9,547 bases of DNA, from positions 1 through 9,547 of the forward strand of contig CAYTNN010000175.1 in the NCBI GenBank assembly GCA_964439135.1, read 5' to 3'. The stretch is from JAFGPJ01 sp964439135. GTDB lineage: Bacteria > Planctomycetota > Phycisphaerae > Sedimentisphaerales > Anaerobacaceae. Shown here one piece after another: positions 5,687 through 9,547 of the stretch. Position numbers and translations under genes: made by a program. How positions within the stretch are numbered: position 1 is the first letter of the stretch; each line of letters opens with the position of its first letter. The notes below the pieces were generated by a model that was given only the letters and a program-made list of their open reading frames with translations, made no database searches and was not told the origin of the DNA.

Positions 5687-7498
5687 TCAGGGAATTACAG
5701 GCAACAAAATATGTGATGGGCGTTCTTCATCGTGGTAGATGGTTTGCGTCGCCTTGATGAACTCGGCGCCTGTTCCAAACGGCTCGCCAGTGTTTAGATT
5801 CCTGTCGAAGCGCGGGAAATTGCTGCTGGATATCTCGACTCTGATTTTATGCCCGGGCAGAAAAACGTTGCTTGTCACCCACAGGTCGATCTCGTAACGA
5901 TAAACCTTGCCGGGCTGAATGAGGCTCGGGTCGCTCTTATACGTGGCGAGGGCGTCTCGCCCTTGATGCGAGGGCAGGATGCCCCCGAGACGCGCGGGCC
6001 AGAGGCCCACGCCACAGCTTGCGCGTGCGATGCCGTCGCAGAGATTGAAGGGTCGCCCGTCGGAATAGACATCCAGAAGCTTCGCCGTGAAGTCGGTATC
6101 TTTTGCCGTGCTGGCGGCGTAAAGAATCACCTTGACCGGCCCGGTGACCTCCAACTCGGTCTTCAGCGCTTCGCTGGTGAAAACGAGAACATCGTTTCGC
6201 TTCTCGACCTGGCTCTGGTCTCGCGGTCCGGCCGGACAGCCCACCAGGTTGCAGCCGCCCGCCGTGGGAACCGGGTCGTTCGGATCGTAAACGAATTCAT
6301 TGCTTGGCTCCTGCTCAGGTTTCGCTGTTGCTAATTTCCCATCTCCCTCGGCCGTGTTTGCAGAGCCTTCGCTATGAAAATAGTAAGGCGTGTATTCAGT
6401 TCGCTCCAACGGCCACTGCTGCTCATCACGCCACTGGTTGCGTCCCATCACAAAAATGCGAAAAGCCGGCCACGCTTCGGCACCTGTTTTATCGCCCTTT
6501 AACCAGCAATCGAACCATTTCGTCTGCATTTCGCGCAAGCTGATTACCGATTCTTTGCCGAAGTTCAGGTCGCCCACTTTGCCGTCCTGACTTATTCCAT
6601 GCCCCCAGGGCCCCATTACCAGGTGTTGGTGCTTTCGAACACCCAGCGAACGCGATTTCGCCCTGACGGCGTTGATGTGCTCGAAGACACTTCTGGAAAA
6701 GATATCGTACCAGCCGCCGACCGCGCATATCGGAACCGTGATATCCTGCCATTGGTTTCGAACGCCGCGGGCGGCCCAGTACTCGTCGAAATGCGGATGG
6801 GCGACCCAATCCCGCAGGTACTGGACCTTGCGGCCGAGGGCGCGGTCCCACTCTTTGAGCGGCAGCGTTCTGAAAGCCCTGGTCCAATCCTGCTCACCCC
6901 AGGTATACATCGCAACCTGCTCTCCCGGCCGCAAAGCGACCATGCTGCCCCAGCCCATCATCAGGGCGAGATTTAATGCCCCGTCGATGTAGACACCGTC
7001 ACCGTAAGTATCGACCAGCGGCACGACGGGAAACATAGCCTTGAGATGGTCGCCCGCATTCGGGGCGGATATCCACTGCGTAAAGCCCACGTACGAGCCG
7101 CCGGCCGTGCCGACGCTGCCGTTGCACCAAGGTTGTTCCAGAAGCCACTTTTGCGTATCCCGGCCGTCACTGCGCTCATTGGCGAACGGTTCCCATACGC
7201 CCTGGGAGCTTCCCTTGCCCCGGCAGTCCTGGCTGACGAGCACGTATCCGCGCCCGGCATAGAACAGTCCATCGCCGTTCTTTTCATCGCCCTTACCGTA
7301 CGGCGAACGAATTAGTACCACAGGAAACTTGCCCGGAGCTTTCGGCAGAAAAATATTCGCTGAAAGCTCGACGCCGTCACGCATCGGAATCTTCACTTCC
7401 GTGCGGACATCGACCTCGAAGGCCTCCTGAGCGGCAAGAATTGTCCACGGTGATAACAGGATCGACAAAAATAAAATGATACGTGCTGATTTATTCAT
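5687..7498 (-). CDS. Secreted CocE/NonD (S15-type) alpha/beta hydrolase with an unusual in-frame insertion
   Basis: Family members hydrolyse esters, amides or acyl groups; the substrate here is unknown. ATG at 7498 has GAAGGG 8 nt upstream and opens a signal peptide (MNKSARIILFLSILLSPWTILAAQ). A longer open reading from 7627 overlaps the previous gene and has a basic, unlikely N-terminus. The product is 603 residues. Catalytic triad candidates are S135 in GGSYVG, D265 in GGWYDIF and H300 in GPWGHG. The C-terminal PepX_C-type jelly roll ends SSSNFPRFDRNLNTGEPFG, a family hallmark. Residues 494-519 (SCGVGLWPAR ... GRDALAT) interrupt the usual join between DGIxRA and the stretch leading to PGKVYRYEIDLW. 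The coding DNA there is a triple hairpin (see 5942-6019). It lies between the oxidoreductase (116 nt upstream) and the sulfatase, and in this context may remove ester groups from a sulfated glycan, which is inference. Confidence 0.9.
   Translation of the reverse strand: MNKSARIILFLSILLSPWTILAAQEAFEVDVRTEVKIPMRDGVELSANIFLPKAPGKFPVVLIRSPYGKGDEKNGDGLFYAGRGYVLVSQDCRGKGSSQGVWEPFANERSDGRDTQKWLLEQPWCNGSVGTAGGSYVGFTQWISAPNAGDHLKAMFPVVPLVDTYGDGVYIDGALNLALMMGWGSMVALRPGEQVAMYTWGEQDWTRAFRTLPLKEWDRALGRKVQYLRDWVAHPHFDEYWAARGVRNQWQDITVPICAVGGWYDIFSRSVFEHINAVRAKSRSLGVRKHQHLVMGPWGHGISQDGKVGDLNFGKESVISLREMQTKWFDCWLKGDKTGAEAWPAFRIFVMGRNQWRDEQQWPLERTEYTPYYFHSEGSANTAEGDGKLATAKPEQEPSNEFVYDPNDPVPTAGGCNLVGCPAGPRDQSQVEKRNDVLVFTSEALKTELEVTGPVKVILYAASTAKDTDFTAKLLDVYSDGRPFNLCDGIARASCGVGLWPARLGGILPSHQGRDALATYKSDPSLIQPGKVYRYEIDLWVTSNVFLPGHKIRVEISSSNFPRFDRNLNTGEPFGTGAEFIKATQTIYHDEERPSHILLPVIP
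5942..6019. repeat. Triple mini-hairpin palindromic element inserted in frame in a coding sequence
   Basis: Three consecutive perfect hairpins lie within 78 bp: AGGGCG-TCT-CGCCCT (5949-5963), GGGCA-GGA-TGCCC (5972-5984) and GGGCC-AGA-GGCCC (5996-6008). The set is bracketed by GTGGC (5943-5947) and GCCAC (6011-6015). All stems share a GGGC/GCCC core and all loops have 3 nt. It encodes about 26 residues (494-519 of the hydrolase) in frame, at a place where relatives are expected to have none. No second copy is visible in this window. Structure is read directly; mobility is inferred. Confidence 0.75.
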
Positions 7499-7614
7499 CG
7501 CTCTTTCCCTTCTATAATTATTGACAGAACTATTATCTTCCGACACGGATTTATGCTCTTTTCTTCTTCTTGAGCGGCTTCTCTGCGGACGTTCGGCCGC
7601 CCTGGAATAACAAC

Positions 7615-8937
7615 TCAGAGCGTCCAACCATTCCTGTATTGCCGCCGGATTAACACATCGGCTTCAGGGCAGCCGATTGCTTTAAGGTTCACGGCGTCCC
7701 AGTTGATTTTCCTGCCGGTACGCAGCGCGACATTGCATAGCAACGCCGCTTCGGTTAGTGCGCCCGAATAGTCGAAATTGCACGTGGTCGGTCCGCCGGT
7801 TTTGCAGGCCTCGGCCCATTCGCGGTGGTGGCCGATCGAGTCCGGGATGAACGGATCGGGCCTTTGGAAGTCGGTAAATTTCTCCTCGGGCAGCAGTTGA
7901 TGCTTATTGTAGTCGGCGATCAGCATACCGTCCGATCCCATAAACAGCACGGCACTTCCCCACTGTGGGATTTTTTCCTCTTTGATAAATTCCGGGTAAC
8001 CGCCGCCGTTGTACCACATCAAAGTGACGGGGGGCAAATCGCCTCGTGCGGGGTATTCCTGCCGGGCGATGGTCCAGTGAGCGGCACTCTCTGCGTGGAC
8101 GGGCCCCTCGGCCTCGACGCTTATTGGATGCCGCAATTTCAACGCCCAGAATGCCAGGTCGCAGTAGTGGCAGAAGAAATCGCCCAGTTGACCGTTTGCG
8201 AAGTTCCACCAGTAGCGCCATCCGAACGGGGCGTAAGCCGGGCTGTAAGGCCGGTATGATGCGGGCCCCAGCCACAAATCCCAGTCGAGCGTTTCCGGCA
8301 ACGGGGGGCGTTCGGTTGGGGCATCAGGCTGCGACATATTCGTCGGCGTGGGCGGCCCGTTGAAGTCCGCGCCAAGCCAAACATGGACTTCTCGCACCTT
8401 ACCGATGGCACCGGTCCGGACCAGCTCCACCACGCGACGGTAGTTGCCTTCGGCGTGAATCTGCGTTCCCATTTGTGTCACGAGCTTTTTCTCGCGAGCC
8501 ACGTCCGCCATTACCCGCGCTTCGTACACGGTGTGGGTCAGCGGTTTTTCACAGTAGCAGTGCTTGCCAAGCTTCATGGCCATTACTCCGGCCACAGCGT
8601 GGGTATGGTCGGGCGTGCCAACGACCACCGCATCGATTTTATTTTGCATCTCGTCGAGCATCCTGCGAAAGTCTTTGTATCGTTTGGCCTGGGGGTATCG
8701 CTCGAAGGTCTGTGCAGCGTGCTTTTCATCGACATCACACAAAGCTACGATATTCTCGCTCGCTCCGACTCCGTTTACGTCCGCGGCGCCGCGCCCCCCG
8801 ATGCCGATCCCGGCAACATTTAATTTCTCGTTGGCCCGGGTGCCGCGCACCAGACGGCTATCCGATAAGATGATGAGGCCTGCGCCGCTCAAGGCCGCAT
8901 TACGCAGGAAATCACGACGATTCAGTTGTTTACGCAT
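7615..8937 (-). CDS. Tat-exported Gfo/Idh/MocA family oxidoreductase
   Basis: This 440-residue NAD(P)-dependent oxidoreductase-like protein belongs to a family that oxidises or rearranges sugars and polyols, or cleaves glycosides by a redox cycle. ATG at 8937 has AAAGGAG (8953-8947) 9 nt upstream. Motifs: twin-arginine signal NRRDFLRNAALSGAG (6-20); a Rossmann nucleotide loop GIGGRG (45-50); ALCDVDE for the second strand; GTPDHTHA (107-114); CEKPLTH (129-135) with the family EKP; GDFFCHYCD (252-260), holding the H257/D260 pair typical of the substrate site. The end INWD...CPEADVLIRRQYRNGWTL matches planctomycete-type members. It is the first gene of the run that continues with the CocE-like hydrolase and sulfatase, and has its own promoter candidate. 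An exported Gfo/Idh/MocA must obtain its cofactor before Tat export, known for glucose-fructose oxidoreductase. The substrate is unknown. Confidence 0.93.
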   Translation of the reverse strand: MRKQLNRRDFLRNAALSGAGLIILSDSRLVRGTRANEKLNVAGIGIGGRGAADVNGVGASENIVALCDVDEKHAAQTFERYPQAKRYKDFRRMLDEMQNKIDAVVVGTPDHTHAVAGVMAMKLGKHCYCEKPLTHTVYEARVMADVAREKKLVTQMGTQIHAEGNYRRVVELVRTGAIGKVREVHVWLGADFNGPPTPTNMSQPDAPTERPPLPETLDWDLWLGPASYRPYSPAYAPFGWRYWWNFANGQLGDFFCHYCDLAFWALKLRHPISVEAEGPVHAESAAHWTIARQEYPARGDLPPVTLMWYNGGGYPEFIKEEKIPQWGSAVLFMGSDGMLIADYNKHQLLPEEKFTDFQRPDPFIPDSIGHHREWAEACKTGGPTTCNFDYSGALTEAALLCNVALRTGRKINWDAVNLKAIGCPEADVLIRRQYRNGWTL

Positions 8938-8984
8938 TGGTCACTACTCCTTTCCTGTCTAAAATAAATCGTGAAAGATGCTTT

Positions 8985-9013
8985 ATGCTACACCTTGCCT
9001 TTTATTAAGTCAA
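8985..9013 (-). promoter_or_regulatory. Sigma70-like promoter for the oxidoreductase-hydrolase-sulfatase run
   Basis: On the minus strand TTGACT (9013-9008, 5 of 6) and TAGCAT (8990-8985, 4 of 6) are 17 bp apart. The implied start near 8978 gives a leader of about 40 nt ending in the AAAGGAG ribosome site and the ATG at 8937. Confidence 0.55.
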
Positions 9014-9027
9014 GTGCTTCGCCGGCA

Positions 9028-9056
9028 TTGACTAAAACTGTTAAATCGTTTATAAA
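9028..9056 (+). promoter_or_regulatory. Sigma70-like promoter for the right-edge oxidoreductase gene
   Basis: TTGACT (9028-9033, 5 of 6) and TATAAA (9051-9056, 5 of 6) are 17 bp apart, the best promoter match in the window. The implied start near 9063 leaves about 33 nt before the ATG at 9096. Its -35 lies 14 bp from the -35 of the divergent promoter. Confidence 0.65.
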
Positions 9057-9095
9057 AATTGCAAATATTGTCGGATTGCTCAAAGGTTGTATCAA

Positions 9096-9547
9096 ATGAA
9101 AACTCTTCGCTTTGGAATAATCGGCTGCGGCATGATGGGTCGTGAATTTGCCAGCGCCGCCGCCCGCTGGTTTCATCTGCCCAGGATGAGTCTGCGCCCT
9201 GAAATAGTGGCAATTTGCCGCCGTAATCTTTCTCCGGAGAACATTAACTGGTTCAAAGACAACATTCCAACCATCAAACAGGTCACCAGTGACTATCACG
9301 AGCTGCTAAACAATCGTGACGTCGAAGCGGTTTATATCTCGGTCCCGCACAATTTGCATCAGGAGTTTTACTGTGCCGCTCTTGAAGCCGGCAAGCACCT
9401 TATGGCGGAAAAACCGTTCGGCATAGACCAAAAAGCAAACGATGCGATCATGGCCGGCATCAGCAGGCACCCCGACCGCTTCGTAAGATGCTCGTCACAG
9501 TTTATGTTTTTCCCTGCCGTGCAGAGAATCGGCCGGATGATAGAAGC
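9096..9547 (+). CDS. Gfo/Idh/MocA family oxidoreductase (partial, C-terminus beyond window)
   Basis: The first ~150 residues are seen. ATG at 9096 follows AAAGG (9082-9086) by 9 nt. The protein begins directly with MKTLRFGIIGCGMMGREFASA, a Rossmann fold with the GxGxxG loop at residues 9-14, and has no export signal, so it should act in the cytosol. PEIVAICRRN is the second strand and YISVPHNLHQEFYCAALEAGKHLMAEKPFG carries the family EKP motif. It is not a close copy of the divergent Tat-type member: motif wording differs throughout. Such enzymes oxidise sugars, inositols or uronates; the exact substrate is not visible. It is transcribed away from the sulfatase run from a shared promoter region, suggesting common control. 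Confidence 0.92.
   Translation, partial: MKTLRFGIIGCGMMGREFASAAARWFHLPRMSLRPEIVAICRRNLSPENINWFKDNIPTIKQVTSDYHELLNNRDVEAVYISVPHNLHQEFYCAALEAGKHLMAEKPFGIDQKANDAIMAGISRHPDRFVRCSSQFMFFPAVQRIGRMIE

Noticed and set aside
7499..7627. N-terminal extension of the CocE-like hydrolase by 43 residues
   Set aside because: It overlaps the oxidoreductase stop, is rich in Arg and Ser, and would bury the clear signal peptide that starts at the ATG at 7498 with a good ribosome site.

Overview
The window is best read as a metagenome-assembled scaffold from a Planctomycetota-like bacterium (Phycisphaerae or Sedimentisphaerales type). A Verrucomicrobiota or Lentisphaerota source is possible. The basis is the gene mix: a Cys-type S1 sulfatase, Tat-exported and cytosolic Gfo/Idh/MocA oxidoreductases, a secreted CocE/NonD hydrolase, a GH106-like rhamnosidase and a DUF5060 protein. 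No rRNA or marker gene is present, so the taxonomy is inference. A run of exactly 100 N (2446-2545) shows this is a scaffold join.

Layout. Bases 1-2937 hold two minus-strand genes, apparently one transcript: a GH106-like glycosidase (622-2937, interrupted by the N gap) followed by a DUF5060 protein that runs off the left edge. Bases 2938-3297 are an AT-rich divergent intergenic region with promoter candidates, two palindromes and degenerate CAAAT-type repeats. A lone plus-strand radical SAM/SPASM gene follows (3298-4143). It converges, with 20 bp between them, on a three-gene minus-strand run: Tat-type Gfo/Idh/MocA oxidoreductase (7615-8937), then secreted CocE/NonD hydrolase (5687-7498), then Tat-type sulfatase (4164-5639). 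Between 8938 and 9095 two well-formed sigma70-like promoters lie back to back. One drives the minus-strand run, the other a second, partial Gfo/Idh/MocA gene (9096 to the right edge).

Function. Most products carry export signals and belong to carbohydrate-active or esterase families. Together they suggest use of a sulfated, probably rhamnose-containing and possibly acylated polysaccharide: the sulfatase removes sulfate, the S15-type hydrolase may remove an ester, the GH106-like and DUF5060 proteins cleave sugars, and the oxidoreductases act on released sugars or derivatives. The substrate itself is inferred.

The most unusual element is at 5942-6019: about 78 bp of three tandem mini-hairpins (5-6 bp stems, 3-nt loops), bracketed by a GTGGC/GCCAC inverted repeat and sitting in frame inside the hydrolase gene. 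It adds about 26 residues not expected in the family. It looks like a palindromic element inserted into a coding sequence, comparable in concept to the Rickettsia palindromic elements.
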